Counted from the first letter of the stretch, positions 43,244-56,500 are shown. The stretch: DNA of 64,000 bases from Paraescarpia echinospica (GCA_020002185.1 CM034539.1:27292721-27356720), one strand, 5' to 3'. Translations and numbers: made by a program. Notes: generated by a model not told the origin, from the sequence alone.

Positions 43244-45960
43244 CTAGAGCCAGCAGTAGGGTGTGTGTGTGTGTGTGTCTTTCATGTCGCGATGCTGTCT
43301 TGATTTGGTCATGTCTTTGTGCTGTTTACTTGTGTCGTGTTTAACTCCAGTCAGTTCTTGCATTGAGCTGTTAATCGCTGCACAGGCTGGCGTGGACAGC
43401 AGCCAGGTCAGTCGTTGCTGCTCAGTCATCCCTCTTCTCCTCGTCAGTCCCCCGCTTGTCTTCTGCGGGGGACTGACGAGTACTTGTTCAATCATGAGGT
43501 CCGTTGACAAGCTCGCCCAGGTGCGGTTACTTCGACTGACAACATGAAATCCTGGGACAAAGTTGTTGTGTACATCAGGATGTTCCTTCTGTTAGCTGAG
43601 CATGGATTGCAAGTAAAGCCTGGCTGACTTAGCATACAGCCAGATAAGGTAGCATCTCCGACACAGCTTCAAGATGTAGATACTAGTTTCCCATGCACTC
43701 TGCCTTTACGAATTTCCGAAGAATCCGGACCACATCCATGTACTGTAGCCACAGCTGTGCTGTGCGGTCATTCAACAAAGACACAATGTGTTGACACAAC
43801 TGGCGTGCCAAAACTAAGTCTGGATGGACTTCACTGTCGGCTGCTAATGCAAGTTCACCCGTTGGATCAACATATTGCTGTTGTAGTGCGTCGTGTGGCT
43901 TGGGAAGGGGGACCTCTAAGGAGTTGGAGAGTATGAGCCAAATCAGAACTACATCAAACACGAGGTGTGCACGTACTGCTCTTGAAATGGCCTTTTCTGT
44001 CAGGGAATGCTACACTGCTTTTGATGCATAGATCAACTTTAGCAACTCCTTCAAAATCGATCCAGCCATCAAGTGACCTGTGCTTCCAAGAAAGCTCATC
44101 TCCATGTGGAAAGCACCCAATCAAAGCACTATGCGTCGCAGTGGGCTTCCATCAGGTTCGGAAAGTATGATTGATAATGCTCTCCACCATAATGGCTGGT
44201 CAAAGGTTATGATAGTTGGCATACTATGACGTTGGACATGTTGGCGGACGTAGTTAGGGTTGGAATAGATGCACGTGGTGTCGTTTGAGCTCATGTCGAT
44301 CATAGGTAGAAACACGACAGATGACTTAGGTGGATGGACACCGTGATGGACAACTTGCATTAGTCCAGACCACGAGGGCCTTGATGGTCCGAACAGGAGC
44401 GACGTTTGCCACAGCGTATCTAAATTTGCCGTAGGATCCTGGACTGTCTGCATAGTCACGGTCTGGTACGTCAGCTCTGTCAAAGCTCGGTTGTCTACTC
44501 GGTGGTAATGGATGTGTATATGTCCAGTTGTCGATATCTCTTACTCACTTGGGCTCTAGGGATTGGACAATTCGTTTTTGTTCCTGGTGTGACCATCGCT
44601 ATAATGCCCATGCCATGGAATGTGTCATTCCAATCTAGAGTCCTGATGTTCTGGTCGACGTTATCAGCTGCATACTGAACACACTCTGTGGTGTAGTTGG
44701 ATATGTCAGTGCCTTGATCTACAGCCGCATTCTGTCCAAACCGTTTGACCTTTTTGTACGAACTGCAGAATCCGTGATTGTGAGGCGAGTCAATGAGAAA
44801 ACGATATGCAAAATGATGGTGTAATTGCACTGCTAATGCAATCTGAAGTGGGAAAAAACAACACCCGGGGTCGCACTGCTTGCATGATGGCTTATCCAAT
44901 GGATACTTCCTTTACATCAACACCTCTTCCCTTCACGATTCCTTCAAGCAACATCTTCAAACTAGGAGGTAAGTAGCTGAGACAAGCTTCTTCAGATTCG
45001 AATTCATTTGAAGCTGGGTACGATTCACATGATGTATCTACTGCCTTGATGTCGTCCAGGATGAACTTTGCGGCAGCCTGTATTTATTTTGCGGATTATC
45101 TCGCTCTTTGGATCATCCGATTGACTAGCATGAAATTCAAGCAGTACATTTTCAGCCGTCTGCAGCATAGTCACCACCTTTGATTTGCGATTTATAGTAG
45201 TGATAATCACTTGGTCACCAAAATGTTCCCTCAGTCTAGCCTTCATATATTTTATGGAATATGGCTCAGTGTTAGATCCTGTCAGGTACTCGGCCATTCT
45301 GTTAACCAAATCTGATACAGCTGTTTGTTCGTCGTCGTTATCTTGCAGAAATTGAATGACCTGAACAAATGCTACAGCTTTGACTTCACAGACAGGACGG
45401 CCTGTGTTTGTTGATTTGCTTGGTCTCCCAACTTTCAGCTTTTTCTGGACGTCTTCATCACGCACAAACATTTGAGGGACACTTTTCCGGTGCGGAAGTT
45501 GACGCTGTATGTTTGGTGATATACGGCGTCAGATGCATGCAGACCATGCCCACGAACACGATCAGCCCAGGCGTCTCTTCTTGTAGACCATTGCTCTAGC
45601 AATGTTTCCTTGCATTCTCTTGAAGCCACAGTATACACATCTCCTTGTATTTTTTTTCTGTCAAAACATACTGTCGTCCCACAGAATAAGCAATCAGTTT
45701 TGAAGTTAAACGTCTGCTCTTATGATCGCAGCAACGAGGTCTGGAGACTTGGTCCGGGTTTCTCATAATCTCTAATGGATTGCGCAATTTTCGTCGGTTT
45801 GCAGTACGAATAACAGCATTCCTGGTGCACCACTTGTGCGGGAACATGCAGTCTCAATGGAGTCTCTACGTTGTTTGCTAGCTTTATTGATGCCTTGGCT
45901 ACCCTTCTCGCGAAGGCATACTGTTGCATGGCCATTACTTAGGGGTTCCTGGTAGAACAC
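43244..45960 (-). pseudogene. Transposon-borne gene of a large uncharacterised invertebrate family, broken
   Basis: Minus-strand pieces in order: a Cys/His-containing N-terminal part (WADRVRGHGLHASDAVYH then QTYSVNFRTGK, 45435-45600); FLQDNDDEQTAVSDLVNRMA, YLTG, YSIKYMKARLREHFGDQVII (45025-45471); SSYKKVKRFGQNAAV and NVDQNIRTLDWNDTFHGMGI (44495-44899); VVFLPMIDMSSNDTTCIYSN and TIITFDQPLWWRALSII (44121-44483); RTAQLWLQYMDVVRILRKFV (43683-43961); and MSTDLMIEQVLVS, RRRGMTEQQRLTWLLSTPAC, QELTGVKHDTS (43244-43510). I recall this series as a multicopy family of unknown function in molluscs, cnidarians and others. The pieces sit in at least five frame segments, so this copy is dead. Confidence 0.65.
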
Positions 45961-46591
45961 ACAGGAATCCGTTTCTGGTTCTGCTATGCTTCAAGCAACA
46001 ACGAGATCATCTGAAAAAACAACTAATATGTTTATACAAATGTTGTATATTTGTTATAAATTATTAATATACATTATATATATATTATATACATATATTA
46101 TTACTTTATATTATACTATTACATGTAAGCGTTCAGCGTGACGACATAGCGCAAAACACGGAACCCATATTCGATAACCCATTATTATCGCTCACTTTTT
46201 GATCATACTTTGCAAATATGTATAAATACTAGTGCGTTGTTGCAATTCGTTAGTACGATATCACGAGAGAATGTGTTAACATCGATTTGACTAAACATAA
46301 ATTATTTAATTGAAGCGTGGGCGCCTACATAAAACGTGAAAGTACCGTTATGCAAGCCTACTTACTTTTGAGCGTCTTCGCGTGCGTTCTCTGTGTTGGT
46401 CCAGCAGATGGCACCTCTGTCGTGTGATTAGATACATTCATATGCATATTATGAATACCCAGTTTTAATCACCATTAAATTGAAAAGAGGCTGTATCGAA
46501 TATTAGCAAAATATGCACTTTCAAATATAGGTATTAATGCTGTTTAACATAGGGGTAAATGGGAAATGATGATTCCTCGTTTTAAGTCACT

Positions 46592-46716
46592 TCCCCAATT
46601 TTCATCGCTGAAGACTTTTGATATATTTTATAGGTACCTTCAATGTAACCAAAACAGTTGAAATTGCTTCTGTTGCAATTTGTTCCAGGTCCAACCATAA
46701 AAGTCCTGGACTATAA
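46592..46716 (-). repeat. Right terminal inverted repeat of the 4.2-kb element
   Basis: Reverse complement partner of 42481-42610. Ends CATAAAAGTCCTGGACTA, followed by TAA. Confidence 0.75.
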
Positions 46717-46865
46717 GGCCTTCTGGTGGGTATAATTACCGTTATTACCATTTACTGTGGGGAGACTGGCAAACGAAAGAGCTGTCTATAGACAATCCAT
46801 CAAGGCTGCAACGTCCGGAAATGGATAAGCAAACACACACACCATTTACTTTTCGTGTTTTAAAG

Positions 46866-47112
46866 GTCAACGCGGTAACTTCGCTACATTTTTAACGTTT
46901 CAGCGTGGTAGAGCAGTATTATTTAGTAATTTAGAGCATCATGGGAATAATCTCTTAATATCTGACGGTTTCAGCGCGATAACCTTGTAATATTTTAACG
47001 TTTCAGTAGAGTGGCAGTATTTTATAGTGGTAAAGTGGTAGGATTTTAGCAATTTGGTACATTACCAATGTAACTTCTTGACGTTTCAGCGCGGTAGACT
47101 TGTAACATTCAT
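46866..47112. repeat. Degenerate tandem array with AACGTTTCAGCGCGGTA-like units
   Basis: Related text recurs at about 46869, 46895, 46970, 47000 and 47085: TTTAACGTTTCAGCGTGGTAG, GGTTTCAGCGCGATAACCTTG, TTTAACGTTTCAGTAGAGTG and GACGTTTCAGCGCGGTAG. Units are heavily diverged, with spacing of roughly 55-90 bases. No function visible. Confidence 0.6.
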
Positions 47113-47545
47113 TAGTATCTGTCTATACACGCTGGTTGTGTGAATTGACATTCTTCGCTGATTAATTGTAGCGGGGGGCGAATGGTCATGGAAGGAGTGG
47201 CTAAGGAAATTAAATAAACAAATCTGTGTGGAAATGAAAACACAGCGGTTTGAGCAGAACAACGACAAAGATATTGCGTTATAAATAATAGTTTATACAT
47301 ATGAAAACCTGCGCCCAAACGCATGCACACACACACACGCGCGCACGCTTACACACTCACACACAGTTCAGTGAACAGCATTTAACAACATTGTATAATT
47401 TGTATATTGCCGGAGCTGCTGATGTGTGTGTTGTCTGTGCTTGTTGTGTGCGTATGCGTGTGTGTGTGCGTGCGCATGCGCATGCGTGCGGGCGCAAACG
47501 TGGATGCGTGTGCGTGCGAGCGCTTGCATAAAAGTACGAAAGCGG

Positions 47546-47677
<132 letters not shown>

Positions 47678-47699
47678 ATTCATCCTTGTGCCGTAGAAT

Positions 47700-48875
47700 A
47701 TAATCTCATTTTTTGTCATGAACAATGTAAATAAAATATGAAATTTACATTTCAGTGGTAAACGTCTTGCATCGGAGAACCATGTAATCAGACATACGTT
47801 GTGATATCATTGACAGGTTTGATGATGGTAGAGTAGAGGCGGAACTACCCGGATGCATATAACAGATATTTACCGCAAACGATGAAGAGCATCGCGATTC
47901 GACTGTCTCCAATAAACATAAGCAAAATACAGTATCTCCATCGTATGTTATTACGGACATTCATCATATTCAAACGCTTCAATACATTTGACATCCCTAA
48001 GTATATTTTTACTTTTAATATGATTAGACATTTCAGGATATATTTTTTCATGGAATATACTATCATATACTTTCAGTGTACACTTTTCAATTTCTGAAAT
48101 ATGTTTAGAGTGTTATTCAGATATATTCAATGCAAGTATGTATTTTCACACGAATTGTTATCACGGCTATTCCGGTCAATTCTGTTTAATGTAAATGCAT
48201 GTGTATGTTGTTTTGTTGTTAATTAGCTTAATTAATTTACAAATATGGTTATTTGGTCAATCAAGAATATACACCAGCGGTATGTTGATGCACTTAATTA
48301 ATCTATTTATCTTATTAATGTCACTACCTATCGCTAGTTAGAGTAGTCGTTTTACCAGTAACTTACTGTTGTTTAGTCTATCCGCGTGATGCGTCGGTTA
48401 GTTTCACCAAAGTATAAAATTGTCTCTTGGTATTGGTACACAGTTTATACAGCCGCATTCTGAAAACAAATATATTAGAAGTTACGATGGTGAGAGTTTT
48501 ATGTTCTCGTGTTCTTTTAATATGACAACATCACCCACGCAGGAATACACATACGTTTAGCACAGTGTAGCATTTCTACTTTTTAACTGGACGTTTTCGC
48601 AATGGCGGCGCGAATAATAACTGTTTTCCTTTTCAAGCGTAACATGACAGACACAAATTATATATTTATTGCTAATGAGTTTCTTTTTTTGTGTTGTTGC
48701 TACCAGTGTGAACGATCTAGGCAGTCTTCACACCTCGGATTTGAGCCGATGTCCTGCTGTCCATCGTGTACATTTCTTTGCTAAAAAAATAAAATTAAAA
48801 TAACAGAAAAACGAACGTACCGTCGGTATGTCCTGTTTGAGGCGTGACCCAGTGCTGCACTCCATGACACTCACT
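47700..48875. repeat. Segmental duplication, copy 2 (partner 38578-39655)
   Basis: Collinear with copy 1 in the same orientation. The exon-like frame after TTTCAGTG (47748-47755) carries TAA in the equivalent reading frame at two places, so it is a pseudo-exon. The 4.2-kb transposon lies between the two copies; without it they would be about 4.9 kb apart. Confidence 0.8.
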
Positions 48876-48918
48876 TGATCAATTAAATATCCAAGCATGC
48901 TATATATATATATATATA

Positions 48919-49273
48919 TATGAATATAAATGTTATTATGTCTAATTTTAGTGGAATTATTCGCATTTTGGCAGTTATTTTTCTGAAACACCTTAGTCCT
49001 ACAAGCGTTAGCTTGCAGATTGAGCTGTCTTGGATATGGAAGAGCGCTTACATTTACATGCATTGGCTTGACGTGTTCTATTACAATGTTAGCGTTGTAC
49101 ACACTTTCATCAGACTGCTCAATAGCTTCGTCCTATTTTCAATTGGCTTGTTGCTACGTAATATGTGGTTTGCAATTTTTAAATGATACTGCTTTGTTAT
49201 GATTGATATATATATATATACTGCTCTGTTATGATTGATATATATATATATATATATACTGCTCTGTTATGAT

Positions 49274-49312
<39 letters not shown>

Positions 49313-49336
49313 GACATAATAACATTAATATTCATA
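48919..49336. mobile_element. MITE-like element with 29-bp terminal inverted repeats
   Basis: TATGAATATAAATGTTATTA at 48919 is matched in reverse complement by the end at 49336 (28 of 29 positions). Length about 418 bases. It contains a triplicated ACTGCTCTGTTATGATTGAT-(TA)n unit at 49185-49305. TA tracts border the left end. Non-coding, TA target site likely. Confidence 0.6.
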
Positions 49337-49339
49337 CGC

Positions 49340-49590
49340 ACAAACGGGCACACCCGCAAACGAGTACACGAGCACACGAGAACATCGAGTACATGCACTA
49401 ACGATCACACGAGAACTCGATACCACGAGTACACTAGCAGGCGAGCACACGGACACGCGAGAACCTGAGCACACGAACAATTGGGAACACAAGCACAAGA
49501 GCACACAAGCACACATGAATACCAGCGCACGAGCACACGCGCTAACGAGCACGCTAGAACTCGAGGATACGATACCAAGAGTACATTAAC
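49340..49590. repeat. Degenerate minisatellite of GAGCACACGA-like decamers
   Basis: Irregular repetition of ACGAGCACACGAGAAC-type text over 250 bases. ORFs across it on the minus strand are artefacts of the repeat. Confidence 0.8.
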
Positions 49591-49989
49591 ATGGAATCGG
49601 AATCGGTACAATTTTCAAAAACCAGAATTACCTACAGCTCAATTATGAAATACTGAATATGTGTTAAAATAACAAGTAGTAAATACATGTGTTATTAAAT
49701 AGAATATATAACATAAAAGTAGAAACAATCAATGTATGATATAATCAATTAGCAACATCCTGACCATGAACTATCAGGTTGCTGCAGATAAACAACAACA
49801 GGGGTCAGGGAGACTGCCACTAAGACCATTATTGGTCGCTCTCGTAGCAGCCAACCAATTTACTAATTTTCAACAAAGTATGTGTGGCTTACACTTTCGA
49901 TAAAAAATTACAACACAAGTGCATACTTTCTAATGCAGTAACGGTTACATACGTATTTGAATTATATTACAAATAATTGATGTCAAAAT

Positions 49990-51660
49990 CTCAAAAACAA
50001 AATATAAAAAGATATCTTAATTTGATAACTAGCATATCGTTACAACTACATCAGACAAGTTAATAACAGTACATTGTGCACGAATATTAACAGAAGTAAT
50101 ACAATTAAAACAAGAGAGTATTATTTGTTGATCATTCAGAATGTCCACATATATAATAATTTGGCAAAGAGCACTGTATTCTGTAATTTTGTAGAAAACA
50201 TATTTTGGCATAACTAATAAAACCTTGTAAGCTATGTGTTAAAATGTTGTTTCTTATGTGAAGTGCAGTATTGTTTATTAGTAATGGAATATCAAACATA
50301 ATGCATCATTTGGCAAAGTCATGTTTTGCTCTATTTGTACGGATGTTGTCATGTATCCGTGTATTAATGTTGTGAACATTTTTATTTAGCGTAAATGGCA
50401 AGTTTTGCAAATATGCTGGTAATGTCATATACACATATTTATAATACAATTTCAATTCCTGTAAATGTAGCAAATCTGTTACATTAAGAATGTTTAGTTT
50501 CTTAAACAGCGGCTCAGTATGTGCATTATGTTTAGCTAAGCATATTATTCTAATCGCTTTTGTTGTAGTTTGATTATTCTGTTACATTTCAAACCCATAT
50601 CATTAGGCCATAATTAATGTACGGTAACATTAATGAGCTATACAAAGTAACTTTTATATTTACTGGCAAAATCGTTTTAATTTGTTTAATATACCTATCA
50701 ATTTAGAACATTTGATTGAACTAATTTTAAAATGAATGTCCCAGCTTAGGTTTTCTTGCAAAGTCACTCCAAGAAGATTAAAGGTTTGGTCTCTTTCGAT
50801 TCTGGTTTCATCTGTCTTAAGCAGGAAATTGTTAACTTGTTTGTTTCCTAGTTTGTGTATTATATACTTGGATTTCTTTGTATTTTATGTCGCACTTAAT
50901 TTTCAGCCCTTCATGTACTTTGTTTAATTCTGTATTTAAATGTTGTTCGATGTCTTTTGGACATTTGTTTAAAGATTGGATTGTTGTAAATAAAGTTGTA
51001 TCATCCGCATACATTACGTATTTAAATATTTCACTTGACTTTGATAAATCATTTAGGTAAATTAAAAACAAAAGTGGGCCCAGTATAGAACCCAGTGGCA
51101 CACCTGTAGTAATAGGCAGGGTTTCAGAAATAGTATCGTTGTAAATAGCATACTGTTTTCTATTTTTCAAATAACTTTCCATTAGCTTTAGGGCAGTGTC
51201 GCCTATTCCAATACCATCACAGCCACTATTGTTTTTTGCAGAGAAAATTAATTGTCAATTATTCTGAGTATCGACTCTTCATTTATTTCTTGGAATTGGA
51301 AACGCATTTCAGATCTTCCTGTCAAATAATAACTACGCTTTTTATTACTGGTGTTTTTAATTTGGTTTGCAAGGTGGTTTCCTATGTTTGTAAAACATTA
51401 TTTAAAGGTATTAGCAATTTCAACGTTGTCAGTTATTTTGTGGTCTCCTTCTCTAAAATATATAGTTAATGATCTTTTTTTATTGTGTCTTTGCAAAATT
51501 TCATTTATGGTTTTCCAAGTTTTCCTTGTGTCATTTTTATACCTGTTAAACAATTGTTCATAATATATAAATTTGGCTACTCAGATGCTTCTTTTTAGGA
51601 TACCATTATAAGTTTTTAAGTTTGTCTTTTTAATAAAATGATCAATAAATGTTGGATTTG
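49990..51660 (-). pseudogene. LINE ORF2 relic (reverse transcriptase and 3' domain), internally deleted
   Basis: Minus-strand pieces in order: TRKTWKTINEILQR-like N-terminal RT text (51500-51540), EINEESILRIIDN (about 51250-51300), then after a deletion the RT core MESYLKNRKQYAIYNDTISE, TTGVPLGSILGPLLFLIYLN and catalytic FKYVMYADDTTLF (50832-51182), and a C-terminal region ending KITEYSALCQIIIYVDI (50130-50210). The finger/palm part between about 51185 and 51235 is missing. YADD and SILGPLLFL identify a CR1/Jockey-like non-LTR RT. Frameshifts and stops are frequent. Its 5' end abuts the dispersed repeat at 51667. Confidence 0.8.
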
Positions 51661-51666
51661 ACAGCT

Positions 51667-51932
51667 TAAAGGGATTCGAGGTGTACCGTATCAAAACGTA
51701 TTAATATCCTATAAGTAGTTTCTCTGCTACTTGTGTCATGCATGTTTATGCATAATTAGGGTGTTATCTGCGCAAAAAGCCGGTAAACAGTTGTGTTTAC
51801 TCGAATCATTATGAGCTTGTTGCCACGTGGATGATTAATTATGCAGCCCGAGTATAATGAATATTCATGCACGCGCAGTGACCCACACAAAGACCGTTGA
51901 CGTCACACAGACAACTAGCATTCCGAGGTGAG
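51667..51932 (-). repeat. Dispersed ~290-bp repeat, copy B (inverted partner at 1179-1466)
   Basis: Reverse-complement match to copy A; keeps the TGACGTCA and CCACGTGG sites and GAGCTTGTTGCCACGTGGAT. See copy A. Confidence 0.75.
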
Positions 51933-53239
51933 TTGATTCAAGCAATGGCATTGTAAATAAGCAAATTGTAGACATATGTATATTGACAGCTATTTTTATA
52001 AGTGTAGGAAGCGTATGCATTGTTTATTTATCCTGCTTCCCAATGCCGTCAGCCGAGTAACGTTTCGATTAAATATAATTATAACGTCCGTCGACGCGGA
52101 CGGCTGCGCCTGTCACTGAGTCTGTCGAGCCTCTACTACAGTAAATAACATAGCCTTAGGCTTAGGCTTAGGCAAGGGTCTCGCCTTTCTAGTTAGTAAA
52201 ACTGTATTTTGTACGGTATTTGACATGCAGTGAACAAAAATGCACACTAAAATATCAGTATATGCAACCATAGCAAGAGGATTAACCTGGTCGTGGTTGT
52301 AATTTGTTGTCTAAATCTGGGATTTGGGTATGTGTGTCTACAGGTCTTGCCTTTCCAAATTCCAGTCAGCCGTTTTTCAAAAAGTTCCCGTTTCCCCACT
52401 TATTTGAACAGAAACATGAAAATGTGAGACTCGTACGTTCACAGACTTTTTTTAATGCTACAGCTACGATTGTTTGTAAACCTGGCTGGCATGTCATCAT
52501 TCAATGTAAACCTTTTAGGTTTGTTAAAAAGTACACAATACCATGTTGCCACTGAATTTTGCGATGCACGAATTTTGGACACCAGCAGATCTGCACTCTA
52601 TTATACATAAGTTTTTATCCATGAATATATATTTTTTAATCTAGAAATATATCATATCAAGTTTATTTTTGACATGTTACTTTACTGTTACTGTACACTT
52701 TCACGAGAATGGCCCATATGTATAATTATATACAACATTAATTATTATAGCAAGAATAAAGGAAAATATAAAGTGCACTATGGACATGACAATACTGATA
52801 AGTGGAATTTCTTATAACTAGAAAGTTATCAGAAGGTCCCTTTATTGGGATCTTTGTCCTGGACCGAGGAGAAGATTGACTTAACTTAGCGAAAATCAAC
52901 TTATGTGAGTTAGAGTTATCTGGAGTGCACTGTATATGACCAATGCATACAGGTAATTATGTAGAAGCAAATTAAAAGTTGGCCAAAGTAATGGATTAGG
53001 ATTTTAGTCTGACTGAATCAACAAAACAAGGTTCTCTTGTATTTCTTTTCCATTTAGCCAGCTGTACACTTGGTGATAAGTCCCATAATCCAATATCTAA
53101 ACTGAATTAATCGGCACAGTGTTGGGTTAGTTAACTCATATTTAGGCTCAGTTTCCTAAATTCAACTTTGTTTATTTGTAGGAACATTGGAAATAGCTGA
53201 GCTGATGGAAAGAGGTAATTGAAGAGCTCTACTTAACAG
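51933..53239. other. No gene recognised; three perfect TTAGGC hexamers at 52156-52173
   Basis: AT-rich. The TTAGGC triplet repeat is short and interstitial; nothing else around it looks telomeric. Confidence 0.5.
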
Positions 53240-53560
53240 TGCCATTAATTGGACAATGGGTCACCTGACATAAGATGACGTCTGACTTTGTTCTGCCCTA
53301 TTCCGTTCTGTGCGACATCTACTGGGAAGTTGTACCTCACTTCGAGTTTCAAATGGATGGTGCATCTGATAGCTTTGTGTATCAAAATGGATAGCAGTGT
53401 TATTAAAAGGACAATATGTTAACTGACACAGTAGTGAAGAAGATTTCTGACTTTGTTCTGCCACATTAGTTCCGTGTGGCTTCTGCTGGGAATATGTACA
53501 TCACTACGTTTCAAATGGATTAGTGCAATCGATCAATTTGTGCACCCAAATGCACATCAT
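53240..53560. repeat. Tandem duplication, period about 158 bases
   Basis: GGACAAT...GACTTTGTTCTGCC...CTGCTGGGAA-type text repeats with the second copy offset by 158 (GGACAAT at 53251 and 53409). Moderately diverged, non-coding. Confidence 0.8.
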
Positions 53561-56500
53561 CCTGTCATTATGTTGAAAAGTAGGAGTACATAATACCATT
53601 TATGCTTTCTTATGCTCATCGTGTTTGTATTATGTTCTACAGGATATTCTTCAAAATTTGTAGAAACAAGTTTGTGGTAAATTAACTATACTGGGAGCAG
53701 TGTATAAAAAGGTGTCGACAAAGTTGCCTTTACAATAATTTTGAAAATTCATTAAATATAACGTTGGATAGTTTGTAATTATTGTTCTTCTTTGTTGATA
53801 ACCCAACCGTCGCCGCGTTTCGCTCAAGATAGTCCCTACTTATGAAAACAACACCGAATTACACCCAGTGAGACCATTCTTCAACACGGATCACAGCATT
53901 CTTTCGTTGTATGCTAGTATATTACAATTTGATTTAAAAACGTTGTATTGTTGCGTTTCTCAAGTTCGCGTTTCCCGCAAATCCGTGGCAATACGGTATT
54001 GTGTTATTTGTAAACTAGGGTTTGATCACTATAAATATAATATATTATGTGCATATTTATGAGAACAGAAATCCATCAAACGTCTCTTGAATAAACTGGC
54101 TTTTTGTCCCAAATATTGATCGAGTATACCCCACCACAACGTTCGGAAAATGAACTAAACATGACTTGGCGAACTATGATAAAATATATCTTGTCACACA
54201 TTACACGTGACACACCTGTAGTTGTCTTGGCTACTGGGTAATTTTATTACTTGCTTAGCATAATATTACAATCGTGTTTGGACAAATATACATTACCAAA
54301 CTGCTATATAACAATGTCAGCAAGTGTAATATATTATATATGTGTGGATGCAAGTGGACGTATTCAGTTTTTTATTGCGCACCCTGTCTTCGGAGTTCCT
54401 GTTAGTTTTATAAGTAGCACCCAAATCCGTGGCACACATACATCATGGCGTGTTTTATTTTAGTGGCGCATCTAGGGAAATGTACGGTGGACTGGCATTT
54501 ACACTTGTGGATACACCTGTCCTACCTGTCTTCATTCAATGTAAACGTGTAATGTTAATATTTATTCGATTATGCACCACAAAGTGCACGACTTTCGGCC
54601 CGGGTCAGTGGCAATGTTTTTATTTTGTCATCGAGTGATAGCGGGAAAAACACAGTGACAGTGTCAATAGGACAATGTCAATGACAATGGCAATGCAATG
54701 GGTCAACGCATGTAATGTTGTGCCGTACAGTTTAGTTCACATATTTAAGCTTATATAAATAATTACATGTTCTTGATATCATCTATCACTAGTCACCCAA
54801 CTATTTCATATATATCTTAATATTATTCAAGCCGTACCATCCGACGAGTTTGCCGAGGTCCTTAAACGAACGGTCCTACTGATGGCGTGCCAAAGTAGAA
54901 CGGTACACTGCACATTTCGTGTGTTCACGCCAGTTTGCGTTTTCGAACGTGACGCAACAATTATTTTATACGTAGTTGTTTCTAACGGTGGGATATGTTT
55001 ATGGCAGTATGCCCATCTCCACATACCATCCATTTGTATAACACCCAGGGCAGAGCAAAGTGAAATTTGCTTCACCAACAAGATGTCCACGCACACGGTA
55101 AGTAAGCTGGGGCTGAAGTAGTTATTCTAACAATAATCTAACTAGCATTTGTGCCTGTGCGTGGAAACGTTAAAATTAAGCATTTCTGCTGTGAATGCAA
55201 TCAAATAAACTTCCATTCATTTATTCATGTCGGACGCCAAACTTGCTGGGATTTTATACGACACCAGGAAAGGTCCGCAATAGTTTTATGTTTTTATCTG
55301 TAATACTTTTCCCTTGTTAGAAATTCCCGGTGCGTTAAATGTTCTTACCAGTTCCGGGTTCATACTGTTTTTATGGTTTTTTAACGAATTATGGAAGACG
55401 GACAACTTTTCATGTTGTTTATGTAGCAACACCATATATTGTTTTGTGGAATAAAATCGCCAAGCATTCAGAATGAATAGCCGTTTAAATATGCTCATGC
55501 GATACATATTCTGAAAGTAACTGTCGATTACTCAATGTACTTTTGAAGTGTTGGCTTGGCCATCGATTGGGCTTGGAGTCTTGGGCACTTGTGATAGCGT
55601 GTCGAATCCGTATAGTCACCTACTCGCTTTCTGCCCTATGTGAGTTTCTGCCTCATTACGATTATATAGCTGGATCTCATATTAACATTTTAATAAAAGC
55701 ACAAAATCACAAGACAAGCCACGTTCTCAATACCAAAATATGACGCAGAAAGGTGCGTGTACACAAGGCTGTTATGCCTTACTTTTAAAACCCGAAGATC
55801 CCGGCAAGTTATCCAGGCAAGTTAAATGCATCTTTAGTCATATATATCGGACACAATGAGCAAAGGACGTATACAAACTTGCAACAAAGTTATTTGTCTC
55901 AAATAAAAACGAGGCAAACATTTTTGACAGATATTTTGATAGCGAACGCAGACCAGGTGACTACAGTGCACCATATCGGTGACGGTGATGTAAACAACCG
56001 TAATATTAAAATTTGTCGGAAGAAATTGTAAGCAACTATTCACCATAATCACCACACAAAAGTTAACGAACAGCCCGTGGAGTTTATACAGTGAATGCGT
56101 TGCGATTTGTCGCACAGTGATGATTTTGAACACGATGAGGCAGAAACCGAGTGCTTCCGTTTGGCGCATGAAGTGATTATCGGCTTACGAAATCGAGTGT
56201 AAGTATTAATAAATTAATAAATTGGCGGTACCCGATTTGACATAGCAAGTTATAGGTTCAGGTGTACTAGGATCCGGGGTGAACGAGAGACATAACGTGA
56301 CATCAGATATGTATGTACGAGAAGCCAACTGGCATTCCCATTTAATACATCAACAATAAACAAAAGCGGTTCAGTGATAGTTGGCCAACCGTTACTCTGC
56401 TGCGACATTATATTTATAACACCATACATTGTACTCGACGAGTATGCATCCAAATACGAAATTACATGGGAGACAATTTAAACACTTACATGAAGACGGG

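Larger units (their letters stand above)
42481..46716 (-). mobile_element. 4.2-kb DNA transposon with terminal inverted repeats and one long unknown gene
   Basis: The left end TAGTCCAGGACTTTTATGG (42481) is matched in reverse complement at the right end (to 46716). The similarity continues inward for about 130 bases, including ACAAATTGCAACAGAAGCAA and AAAATTGGGGAA. TAA lies just outside each end (42478-42480 and 46717-46719), a possible 3-bp target duplication. Between the repeats a single minus-strand coding region in several frames takes up most of the length. No known transposase catalytic pattern is recognised, so either this unknown protein is the transposase or the element is mobilised in trans. 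Confidence 0.75.

Noticed and set aside
54882..55121. Possible first exon ending at ACGGTAAGT
   Set aside because: The donor-like site is good, but the frame text is not protein-like and no acceptor partner was seen.
55834..56169. 111-codon minus-strand ORF rich in Cys, Ile and Val
   Set aside because: Looks like translation of AT-rich DNA; no domain, signal peptide or conserved spacing.
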